From Mauremys mutica (taxonomy: Eukaryota > Chordata > Testudines > Geoemydidae), in contig NC_059079.1 of the NCBI RefSeq assembly GCF_020497125.1, positions 9,083,053-9,147,052 on the forward strand: 64,000 nt of DNA, in the 5' to 3' direction. The translations under genes were made by a program, and so were the position numbers. Position 1 is the first letter of the stretch. Every line of letters begins with the position of its first letter. The notes under the pieces were generated by a model, which ran no database searches, had not been told where the DNA came from, and worked only from the letters and a program-made list of their open reading frames with translations. Shown piece by piece: positions 55,100-64,000 of this stretch.

Positions 55100-56580
55100 A
55101 AGTTGATGTGATTGCACTGCCATTGGCCATTATCTTTGAAAACTCGTGGCGATCGGGAGTCCCGGACAATTGGAAAAAGGCAAACATAGTGCCCATCTTT
55201 AAAAAAGGGAAGAAGGAGAACCTGGGGAACTACAGACCGGTCAGCCTCACCTCAGTCCCTGGAAAAATCATGGAGCGGGTCCTTAAGGAAACCATTTTGA
55301 TGTACTTGAAGGAGAGGAAGGTGATCAGGAACAGTCAACATGGATTCACCAAGGGCAAGTCATGCCTGACTAACCTGATTGCCTTCTGTGATGACATAAC
55401 TGGCTCTGTGGATATGGGGAAAGCAGTGGACGTGATATATCTTGTCTTTAGGAAAGCTTTTGATATGGTTTCCCACAGTATTCTTGCCAAAAGTTAAAGA
55501 AGTATGGATTAGATTAATGGACTATAAGGTGGGTAGGAAGTTGGCTAGATTGTTGGTCTCAGTGGGTAGTGATCAATGACTCGATTTCTAGTTGGCAGCT
55601 GGTATCAAGCGGAGTGCCCCAGGGGGTCGGTCCTGGGGCCGGTTTTGTTCAACATCTTTATTAATGATCTGGATGATGGGATGGATTGCACCCTCAGCAA
55701 ATTCAGAGATGACACTAAGATGTGGGGAGAGGTATATATGCTGGAGGGCAGGGATAGGGTCTAGACGAATTGGAGGATTGGGCCACAAGAAATATGATGA
55801 GGTTCAACAAGGACAAGTGCAGAGTCCTGCACTTAGGACGGAAGAATCCCATGCACCACTACAGGCTGGGGACCGACAGGCCAAGCACCAGTTCTGCAGA
55901 AAAGGACATGGGGATTACAGTGAATGAGAAGCTGGATATGAGTCAGCAATGTGCCTTTGTTGACAAGAAGGCTAACAGCATATTGGGCTGCATTAGTAGG
56001 AGTATTGCCTGCAGATTGAATGAAGTGATTATTCCCCTCTATTCGGTACCGGTGAGGCCACATCTGGAGTATTGCGTCCAGTTTTGCCCCCCCCCCCCAG
56101 AGAAAGGATGTTGACAAATTGGAAAGACTCCAGGGGAGGGCAACGAAAATGATCAGGGGGCTGGGGCACATGATTTATGAGGAGAGGATGAGGGAAGTGG
56201 ACTTGTTTAGTCTGCAGAAGAGAAGAGTATGAGGTGGGGGGGTTGATAGCAGCCTTCAACTACCTGAAGGGAGGTTCCAAAGAGGATGGAGCTCGGCTGT
56301 TCTAAGTGGTGGCAAATGACAGAACAAGAAGCAATGGTCTCAAGTTGCAGTGGGGGAGAGCTAGGTTGGATATTAGGAAACACTATTTCACCAGGAGGGT
56401 GGTGAAGCACTGGAATGGGTTACCTAGGGAGGTGGTGGAATCTTCATCCTTAGAGGTTTTTAAGGCCCGGCTGGACAAAACTCTGGCTGGGATGATTTAG
56501 TTGGTGTTGTTCCTGCTTTGAGCAGGGGATTGGACTAGATGACCTCCTGAGGTCTCTTCCAACCCTAATCTTCTATGATG
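55100..56580 (+). pseudogene. CR1 LINE ORF2, RT to 3' end, dead
   Basis: Plus-strand pieces in order: [51 protein letters not shown] and [16 protein letters not shown] (RT blocks 1-2), [17 protein letters not shown] (block A, with Val replacing the catalytic Asp of LDF), [20 protein letters not shown] (block B), FRDDTK (block C, FADD changed to FRDD), [20 protein letters not shown], then the C-terminal frames and the 3' tail ggattggactagatgacctc through 56580. At least four frameshifts, one at the C-run near 56088-56097, separate the pieces. Two of the three catalytic Asp positions are disturbed. Confidence 0.88.
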
Positions 56581-56619
56581 CTGTCTATCATAAACCAAGA
56601 CTACTATACATAATCTGGT

Positions 56620-56975
56620 CCTTCATGTCCTCTGAAAAGGCAATACCTTTTCTCAGCTTGGAGCACTTGCTTACCCACTTAAGGAGGAAAGAGGAATTTA
56701 CTATCTCTGTTTCAGGGTTTCCAAAAAGATCACGAAAAGTGGGGGAAAGCACAATACCAGGGCTTAACTTCAAGTGGTTAAATCAGCTCATCCAATTCAA
56801 GAAATTCAAGATGGAGACCCTCCAATCGGCTTGAGTAGTCATAGAGCTGGTGGAACGTCTTATGTTGGTCAACCTGGAAGACTCGTACCCTTCACGTATG
56901 GATTGTGAAAGTTCAGAAGTACCTGGGATTTGCCATAGTTTTCCATCTCTGAGATTTTCACAGGAAACAAAACAA
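56620..56975 (+). pseudogene. DIRS/Ngaro- or Gypsy-like reverse-transcriptase fragment
   Basis: The plus-strand frame 56625-56834 ends LNFKWLNQLIQFKKFKMETL plus QSA, which fits the DLxxLNxFxxxxxFKMETL block before RT domain A in DIRS-type and some other retroelements. After a stop a further stretch reads VNLEDSY, fitting the D-L-x-D-A-Y of domain A (catalytic Asp changed to Glu or shifted), and a +1 frame gives HVWIVKVQKYLGFAI, fitting HVPIHxxHRKFLRFA. No complete domain remains. It may be a relic of the same element type as 4.2-5.5 kb. Confidence 0.45.
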
Positions 56976-57020
56976 TCATGCTGCCTCATTTCTGTAATCT
57001 GATCTGTGAAAAACTGGGGG

Positions 57021-57225
57021 GGGCCATGGTTAGTTCATAGGAGTGGGAGTATTGGACTCCTGAGTTCTAATCTAGCCTGTGACACTGATCTTCTGCACCC
57101 TGGGACAACTCTCTTAATCTCTACCATTATTTCCATCTGTAAATTGTACATAATAAAGGGTGTTGGGCGGATTATTTAACTGATGCTTGAAGAGTGCTTT
57201 GCCAATAAGATTGGTGCACATTGAG
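57021..57225 (+). repeat. MIR copy, diverged
   Basis: ggactcctgagttctaatct, gggacaactctcttaatctc and ttatttccatctgtaaattg in MIR order. Confidence 0.7.
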
Positions 57226-58532
57226 GCACAGTGTAAGGCTTGTTCAATTAGGCCATTTAAAAACTTTATTTTTTCACTACTGTAAAATGACTTGTATTAG
57301 TTTTTAGGGTACACAGTGATTTTTATTGGATCAATGATGAGGTTGACCCAGATGTGGTTGTGAGCTGTTTTTTAATATACAATTGTAAGATTTCGTTACA
57401 GTGGATACAATATATATGAATATAAATAAAACGTGCTATATAAGTACTAAGTATTATTAATTTTCCAGGATACTCATAGGTACGTAGTTCCCGAGGCACA
57501 TTATCATCCTTATTATTCTCTTCTGTATCTTTTCCAGTATCCTTCCTGTACTGAAGATGTGGCCTTGCTAGCCATTTGCACACTGCATGACAATCTTTTC
57601 TGATTTCTGTTGTGTCCCTCTTTTCTGATGTATTCTGGAATCCTGCTGCTGGGTATCCTATTTCTTTCTTTCCCTCCAGTATTTTCCATTGGAATCTTTT
57701 CTTGATCACTGTGTTACATCTTGAACAACTAATGTCCTGAACAACAGGACATTAGTCCCCATTTTCAGTCTTCAGCTCTGTCCTCATTACCAAGATTTCT
57801 TGGTTTAGGTCTTATATAGTACTAATTTATCACTTTAGGTCAGCTGACATTTCCATTTTTGTTCTGAACCCAAAGATGAATTTTTGGGGAAAGTATAGGC
57901 CAAATCTCTTAAGCTGTTCTTGAGTTTGGTAAGTTTGGGATGGAAGGACTTTTCACACTTCAAGAAAATGATTTTTGCTCAGACATGAACAGATTAAAAA
58001 TGACTGAATTTTGCATGTGAATCTTTCTGATAGTCTAGATTTCTTTGATAACTAGTTCATTTAGTTATTTACAAGCAGATACATTAAAACAATTCAGTGA
58101 TAAACCTGTGAACACTTTCTCATTTTGTGCACTGTAGGTACTTTGCCAACAGTAGAAACAGCAGTACTTGCTACAGTATATTAACATCTATATAGAAAGT
58201 TTTTGGCTTTCTCTACTGTCAGAGTTCATTCTCCTTATAAATCCTGGAAGGGCAAACTGTGGCATTTACAATGTCTGCTGGTGAATCCAAGCTTCAGTAG
58301 CTCTAGATTAAAAAAAAAAAAACCCATGGAAATGAAAGTATAAAAATGTATATTACTTGTATTACTAAGGCTAAAAGGTTAGGAAGTGGAAGAATTTATA
58401 GGGCTCATTGCAGTATTAAACTTGGCTAGTTATATCAGTTACATCTTGTTTTCCTGTGTTTCCTTTTGAATGCGTGCTTTAATAAAACGTATTAAGTGTA
58501 TACCAGACATATAGGACAAGCAATATGACTGA
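57226..58532. other. No recognisable feature
   Basis: AT-rich DNA with an A-run at about 58310-58321. Confidence 0.5.
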
Positions 58533-58689
58533 GGCCTGGTCTACACGACACAGTTTGACGCAAGGTAGGTCAGGTAGGCAGGAAGCTGCCTCTCGGTTTT
58601 AAAGCCCTGCCAATTTTTGAAATTCCTTTTCCTGATTGCCTGGCTTGACGAGTGCATTTGATAGCTCTCCATTGTTAAGTGTAACTTCC

Positions 58690-60200
58690 CAGCTGACCAT
58701 GCCAGCTATGCACTGCAGACACTCTCCTGCCTGGAATAGATAGGAGATATTGACTTTCCTGGGTTTGTGGGGAAAAGAGGCTGTGAGGTGCAGCTCTGAT
58801 CCCACATTTCTATGGCCGGACATCTATGAGCAGATTGCTCAGGGGATACAGGAGAAGGGCTACAGCAGGGACTAGCCGCAGTGCTGTGTGAAAGCCAAGG
58901 AGCTACGTCAGGCATACTAGAAGGCCAGGAAGGTCAACAGTTGATCTGACGCAGAGCCGCAGGCCTGCCACTTTTACAAAGAGGTACGTGCCATCTTGGG
59001 CAGAGACCTCACCCTCTCCTCTGAGAGAGCACTGTGGATACTTCTGAGGAGCCCGAGTCACAGGCCTCTGCCATGAACAATGGTGAGGAAGAGGTAGATG
59101 AGGAGGAGGAGGATGCGGGTCAGGCGACTGGGGGATCCAGCTGTGCAGCAAGCCAGGACCTGTTTTTTCCTCCGCTGCAGTTCAGCCAGTCCCGACAATT
59201 GAGCATGGGTGAGCCAGATGCATGGGAGAGGAACTTGTGGTAAGTGTGGTGTTTACTTTGAAATTACAGGGAATGCACACTCAAAGTAGCAGGACTCATC
59301 TTTTGATTTGCTCATTTTTTAATTGTGCTAGAAGAGAGAGTGAAACAAACCAGAGGTAGAGTGGCTGTCTGCTTTTCATTCCCCCCCTAGTGTTAGGTAG
59401 TGGGGGCTACATGGAGCAGTTTGTTTATGTGCACCAAGATGTCCCATGAATCTTCTGTAGAGATCTTGATGAAACTTCCATGGAGGTAGTCTGCTATCCT
59501 CTGCCGAAGGTTTCTGGGGAGGGCTGCCTTATTTCTTCTGCCGCAGCAGGACCCTTTCCCATGCCACTTAGCGATTACTTCAGCAGGCACCATTGGCTAG
59601 CAGCATACAGGTCCGGGCGACGTCGGGACGCCAGCAGCAGCTGTGTGTTCTCTGCCAGGAGTGAGAGATCAGCTAAAATCACTACTGCCTGTGTGGAAAA
59701 TGGTGCCCTAATCTGTTCCATTGGCATATACACCTACAATCGTGCCAGCGAGCTGTTCTCCTCTCATTTCCCCAACTCGCCCTACCACCCTGCCCCCGAG
59801 GGCCATACTCACCATGGCTGGTGCTATGACCGACACTATGCCCTATCAGTCCCAAGACTGTCGTGCTTACAACTTCTGGAGAGCAAGGGGAGTGAGTTCA
59901 GTATCTTAAGTTTTGATCTCCATCGTGAATACACTGGCAATGGTAGCTCTGTGTGCTGTATCTGCAGCTGCTGCATTGCGGCCTTCAGAATCTTCCCCCT
60001 TCACACCCATGGAATGCCTGAGCCAGATAAGGAGAAGAAAGAAGGCTCAGGATGACATGTTCCAGGAGATCCTGCAAGCCATTGCTGCATCTGGGAACGA
60101 GCACAGGGCTTGGAGAATCACCCTAGCAGACAACATGGACAAGGTAAGAGTAGAGAGGAGAAAAGAAAAGGAGAGGGGCATGCATCAGGAGATGCTTGTG
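58690..60200 (+). pseudogene. Harbinger Myb/SANT-like DNA-binding protein
   Basis: The N-terminal part in one frame reads PAWNR (stop) EILTFLGLWGKEAV, then IYEQIAQGIQEKGYSRD, CCVKAKELRQAY and ACHFYKEVRAILG: the trihelix Myb/SANT-like domain of Harbinger partner proteins with the W of LGLWG kept, broken by at least four stop codons. A shifted frame (59034-59243) gives the acidic linker GEEEVDEEEEDAGQA and SQDLFFPPLQFS. After about 700 bp of intron-like sequence, 59970-60230 encodes RRRKKAQDDMFQEILQAIAA followed by HRAWRITLADNMDKV and MHQEMLVLLRQQTDAANS, the usual coiled C-terminus. Such proteins bind the transposon ends and help import the transposase into the nucleus. Here it is nonfunctional. 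Confidence 0.75.
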
Positions 60201-60834
60201 CTTCTCAGACAGCAAACAGATGCTGCAAACTCTGGTGGACCTGTAGGTTCAACACACCTGTGTTCGCCTCCTTCTGCAGAATATAGAAAGCTCTATATCA
60301 TGATCTTCCTATACCTCCCCTCCCCCAGACAACATTCAACATGGTGTCAGGTGTCAGTGCACTACCCTTATCACTCCTCCGAGGGGACATTACTGAAAAT
60401 AACAGCTTCACATACGCTGATCTGTGAAAGACACGGTTGGTGTATTTGTACCTGAAATGGAAATGACTGTTCTTTCCCCTTCGTAAGTTCTGTTCGGTTA
60501 ATTTATTAAGTTTTATTAAGTTCTAATTTTTTTTTATTTGCCTGGTTCATGTTACGGAATAAAATTATATTTTTTGGAACATAATTTATCTTTATTAGTT
60601 CACAACTTATGCTGGCTAGTGATGAACTGGTCTGACAGCAATCAATTTCCTGTTACTGCACTGTGTCACAGAACCCATAACATCATTTGCAAACAATATT
60701 AATAGGTGCATTGATGATGTTAAATTCCTACATACACAGCAATCACTACAAGATTCATTCCAGGCCACAAAAGAGAGAGGCCATGTAGAGCGTATTACAG
60801 CAACGCACACTGCTCTGACTCACTATTAAAATGG

Positions 60835-62130
60835 TCTTTCAAAGCCTCCCTGAGCCATATAGCTCAAATTCAGCAGACAGCTGCTCTACCCTTGCAGCTG
60901 GGAGAAACTTTTCATCCCGGGGAAACTTTTCCCCCTTTGCTTCACAGATACAATGCAGGACATAGCAGGCAGCAATAGCCATTGAGCTATTCTGCTCACT
61001 GAGATCCAATCTTATAAATAAACAATGCCAGTGTTATTTACTCCTCTTCAGAACACAAGAACTAGGGGTCACCAAATGAAATAAATAGGCAGCAGATTTA
61101 AAACAAATACAAGAAAGGTTTTTTTTTTCCCACACAACGCACACTCAACCTGTGGAATTCTTTGCCAGAGGATGTTGTGAAAGCCAAGACTATTACTGGG
61201 TTCAAGAAAGAACTAGATAAGTTCACGGAGGATAGGTCCATCAATGGCTATTAGCCAGGATGTGCAGGGATGGTGTCCCTAACCTCTGTTAGCTAGAAGC
61301 TGGGAATGGGTGATGAGTTGGATCACTTGATGATTACCTGTTCTGTTCATTCCCTCTGGGACACCTGGCATTGGCTACTGTCGGAAGACAGGTTACTGGG
61401 CAAGATGGATCTTTGGTCTGACCCAGTATGGCCCTTCTTATGTTCAGTAACCAAATGACCAAAGGCACATTCTGCTGTCATTCTGCACCTGCTGAGTTTA
61501 TAGTTGAAGTGCTCCTTTGTGCTGTCAAGATGACCAGTGTACAGCTTCATGAGCCATGGGAGGGGGTTGGCTGAGTTGTCTAGGATCACTGTTGGCAATT
61601 CAATATTCCCAATGATAATCTGCTGGTCAGGAAAGAAAGTCCTTCCTTGCATCTTTTTGAGCAATCTTATGTTCGTAAAAATGCACATGTCATGCACCTT
61701 CCCTGACCAGCCCACACTGATGTTGGTAAAGCATCCCTGGTGATCCACCAGCTCTCGTAGAAAACGGCCCTTGAGGTGGATTTCCTGACTCCATAATGAT
61801 TCCTGACAGATCAGTAGCAATCTGGCAGTGAAAGTTTCCACAGTGTAATCACCACTCGCTTCTCAACTGTCAGTGGAGCTCTAAATTTGGTGTCTCTGCG
61901 CTGACAGGGGCTGTGGTGAGCCTTGTGCGTCCGTAAGTTCTGCAGCCACTGCTAGTCATCCCAAACCTGCACTGCAATGCACTCCTACAAGTCAGTGCTT
62001 GTTTCTTGGGCCCAGAACCAGTGTGCTGCCATTTCCAGGTGCTCTGTGGACTCCGCCAACAACCTTGAATTGTTTCTTTCTGTGTCCCACAGCAGTTCAG
62101 CCTCCAAAAAATCGGCATGTTCCCCACCGC
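60835..62130 (-). pseudogene. Harbinger DDE transposase, split by a CR1
   Basis: Minus-strand pieces, from N to C: a broken N-terminus (about 62127-61870), GRFLRELVDHQGCFTNISVG followed by WSGKVHDMCIF, RTFFPDQQIIIGNIELPTVI, LDNSANPLPWLMKLYTGHLD, FNYKLSRCRMTAECAFGHL, then after the CR1 insertion NSSMAIAACYVLHCICEAKG and VEQLSAEFELYG. Compared with the intact copy at the left edge (GDPAYPL), the block is DNSANPL, so the second catalytic Asp is Asn. The third acidic residue is kept in AECAFG. The frame is open 61347-61841 only because CR1 sequence is read through at its end. Confidence 0.8.
61053..61445 (+). mobile_element. CR1 LINE 3' end inserted in the transposase
   Basis: caagaactaggggtcaccaa, aggcagcagatttaaaacaa and tcaacctgtggaattctttg through gggcaagatggatctttggt and ctgacccagtatggcccttc with tail ttcttatgttc match the subfamily at 18068-18626. 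It is 5'-truncated at 61053. It must be younger than the Harbinger element it interrupts. Confidence 0.88.
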
Positions 62131-62621
62131 TCCTCTTGCAGGTCTACAAATACTGCAGGATCAGGTACCTTTTGCTTGCAGCACTCATGAAAATAGTGAA
62201 GAGCTGTGCAGGCTCCATGCTTCTGTCAGCTGGCAGACAACGAGGAGTGATGCATGGATTTGTGGGACTTCAAAAAGAAGGCATGAAATATTATGGGCTC
62301 CGGATTAAATGATGTGATGGAGAACACAGTATTATGGGAAGTTGACCTCATACTCCCAGTCACCCCTGCACAACTCATTTCAACCCCATCAGGCACTTCG
62401 AGAACTTCCCAGAAGACCCTGCACTGGAAGGTGGCGAGTGCACAGTAGGATACCTCCCCACAGTGGACTGCATTCTGCATTGATACAAGTGCTCTTGGTA
62501 AAGATGCGCACTGCCGATACACGGAGCCAGGTGTGCACGCACACACAAGTAATTTAAAAACTGCAGTGGCTGTGTGCTGATGTAATTTAGGTCAATTTAA
62601 ATTTGTAGTGTAGACATGACC

Positions 62622-63499
62622 TGAGTTAGCATTATTATTTACTAAACACTGATGATCAGGATTATGGGTATGGACCCATGTTTTCAAAGACCCCTTTTCT
62701 GACATACTCTGCTGCATATAGGCAGTCTGTATAGGTAGGCACTTTGCCCACATCACCATAGTATCTGAGCCCATTGCAATCATCAGTATATTAAATGAAT
62801 ACACCCGCTTTTTACAGATGGTGAACTGAGCACAGGGTAGATTAAATGACGTGCCTAAAGTCACACAGGAAATGTAGAATATCCGTAAATCTTTCCTGCT
62901 TGCATCAGCACTTTCAAAGGCCTTGGGTTAGGTACCCAAATAAGTGGTGTGATTTATTTTTTCTCCAGAGATGCTTATCACATGCAGCCCTTGTTGAATA
63001 TGTACATCTTCCATTATCTTCATCTTTAAAAATTAGACAACATATTTAGATGGATAAATGTAGGCATCTAAATTGGCAGATGATGTCCTTAGTTTTCTGT
63101 GCACCCGCAGGAAAATAGAGATTTCAAAATGTTGTTTGAGTTCCTAGATGGGTTGAAAATTAGCTGAGAATACTGCATGGGCAAAGTTCCATCTGTGAAA
63201 GTTAGAGTGGCTTTTTTTAAGACAGCACTGTAGTTCTTGTCTAGGGTTGGACTATAAAAGTAATGGGAGCAGAGGGGAAGCCCCTGTTAAGGGTTTAACC
63301 CTAGTGCTTTATTAGGACATTGAATAGGATGTGTGAGAGGGAGAGGTTTGCCAAGTAGCCAGCCTCCCTGGATCTCATTCCTCAAAGTACTCTGGCAGTC
63401 ATTTGTACCAAGGAAGAGGAGAGTTGACAGGGTCTGGGAGACTAGGACTTCACAGCAGTGAAATTGACCTTGGTGAGAATGGTTTTGGAGTATGTTGAT
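62622..63499. other. No gene; a short MIR-like trace
   Basis: 62812-62876 (ttttacagatggtgaactga, taaagtcacacaggaaatg) is a reversed MIR fragment. The remainder is unassigned. Confidence 0.45.
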
Positions 63500-63930
63500 T
63501 TTCCTTTTTTTGCAGGTGGCACGATGCTGTCTGGGCAGCCTCATGGATGTCGGTGGTATCCGCTGCGGCCACAACAGCATAGATCTGCATGGCCTGTTCC
63601 CGTGTTTGCTTGTCCATGAGGACACTGATTGGTTACTGATCTTGCTGAGCAGTATTACAAGGAAGTATTACGGATGTAAGGATGCTGCAGAATGGCTGAT
63701 ACCAGTGATGTCCTAAATAGTCTGCTTAGATGAGTCCATAGAAGGGGTACCAAGGACCAGGCTGCTCTTAATTGGCACTGGGAGGAAATAGCTGGGCTTG
63801 ATCATGCTCTCCAACCATTCAGTGCAGAGATGGGGGACCATCACCTTGTTCAGCCTGTACCTCTGCAATGCTTGCACCTCTGGTATTTTCAGGAAACTCT
63901 TGTATGGCTGATAGACCTTATGTGAAGGGT
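63500..63930 (-). pseudogene. Harbinger/HARBI1-like transposase N-terminal region, degenerate
   Basis: Minus-strand frame from about 63910: VYQPYKSFLKIPEVQALQRY followed by RLNKVMVPHLCTEWLESMI, then PVPIKSSLVLGTP and DITGISHSAASLHP. The order RLxxxxVxxLxxxL - PVxxxVLxALxFxAxGxFQ - xGISQxxxSR is that of the helix-turn-helix N-terminal part of HARBI1-type transposases. MDKQTREQAMQIYAVVAAAA follows in a shifted frame. No catalytic block is visible. Similarity is weak and based on pattern only. Confidence 0.4.
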
Positions 63931-63935
63931 AAAGG

Positions 63936-64000
63936 CAGGGGCGGCTCCAGGCCCCAGCATGCCAAGCGCGGGGGGTGATCTGCCGGCGCCGTGAGGGCGG
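63936..64000. mobile_element. hAT-type hairpin MITE, left end only
   Basis: caggggcggctccaggcccc with agcatgccaagcgcg repeats the start of the element at 34939 almost base for base. It is cut by the end of the window. Confidence 0.8.

Larger units (their letters stand above)
58533..62621 (-). mobile_element. Near full-length PIF/Harbinger transposon (dead), about 4.1 kb
   Basis: Ends ggcctggtctacac at 58533 and, reversed, ggtcatgtctacac at 62621 agree at 11 of 14 positions. The trinucleotide tga flanks both sides (58530-58532, 62622-62624), a possible 3-bp TSD. It carries a Myb/SANT-like gene on the plus strand (about 58690-60180) and a DDE transposase on the minus strand (about 60835-62130), the two-gene set known for Harbinger. 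A CR1 tail (61053-61445) lies in the transposase. Without the CR1 the element would be about 3.7 kb. Confidence 0.85.

Noticed and set aside
1..64000. CRISPR array, operon, phage or other prokaryotic system
   Set aside because: The repeats are vertebrate TEs, there are no Shine-Dalgarno-spaced gene rows, and no direct-repeat/spacer array was found.

Overview
The window is vertebrate nuclear DNA and almost certainly reptilian, most likely a cryptodiran turtle. The grounds are the repeats: CR1 LINEs in several age classes with their octamer 3' tails, an L2-like LINE, MIR-type SINEs, tRNA-derived SINEs of the kind recognised from turtles, PIF/Harbinger elements carrying Myb-like plus DDE transposase genes, CpG-rich hAT-type MITEs with exact 8-bp target-site duplications (TSDs), and a tyrosine-recombinase retroelement remnant with an SGNH-hydrolase domain. 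No prokaryotic features are present: no operons, CRISPR or phage. No complete host protein-coding gene could be recognised. Family names rest on recognition by eye, not on a database search.

Layout. 0-10 kb: an internally deleted Harbinger end (1-739), MIR and MITE copies, a decayed Ngaro/DIRS-like retroelement (4.2-5.5 kb), an L2 reverse-transcriptase remnant, and a nested SINE/Harbinger/CR1/hAT stack (8.5-9.7 kb). 10-16 kb: a multi-hairpin MITE and two old CR1s. 16.6-19.6 kb: two unrelated decayed minisatellites, one on each side of a CpG island with YY1 and RFX X-box motifs, one array split by a CR1. 19.6-24.7 kb: an L2 LINE, a CR1 endonuclease fragment and a young CR1 with a long open frame. 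25-38 kb: sparse DNA with MITEs, hAT elements (27.9, 34.9, 36.5, 37.9 kb) and an LTR-like repeat. 38.2-41.7 kb: the longest repeat-poor AT-rich block. 42.5-45 kb: an LTR-like repeat and a second, unique-sequence CpG island with a possible first coding exon (ATG at 43633, splice donor at 43651). 46.6 kb: a SINE inserted as a fold-back palindrome inside one perfect TSD. 49-51 kb: Harbinger-type MITEs, two of them abutting inside a MIR. 52-57 kb: CR1 copies, a SINE and a retroelement RT fragment. 58.5-62.6 kb: an almost full-length, dead Harbinger element with both of its genes and a CR1 inside its transposase. 63.5-64 kb: further Harbinger and hAT pieces, the last cut by the window edge.

How the parts relate. 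Nothing here works as an operon or pathway. The functional logic is that of mobile DNA: Harbinger Myb-like protein plus transposase would act on GTCTACAC-type ends, which many local MITEs also carry; a hAT transposase supplied elsewhere would move the CAGGGG-type MITEs; CR1 and L2 reverse transcriptases would drive the LINEs and SINEs. Every transposon gene seen is broken or 5'-truncated. The candidate host-functional sequences are the two CpG islands (17.5 and 43.4 kb) and possibly conserved noncoding DNA in the repeat-poor blocks. I found no convincing undescribed multigene system. The strongest unusual observations are the TSD-bounded fold-back SINE, the perfectly self-complementary hAT MITEs, the minisatellite-flanked CpG island and the YR-SGNH retroelement remnant.
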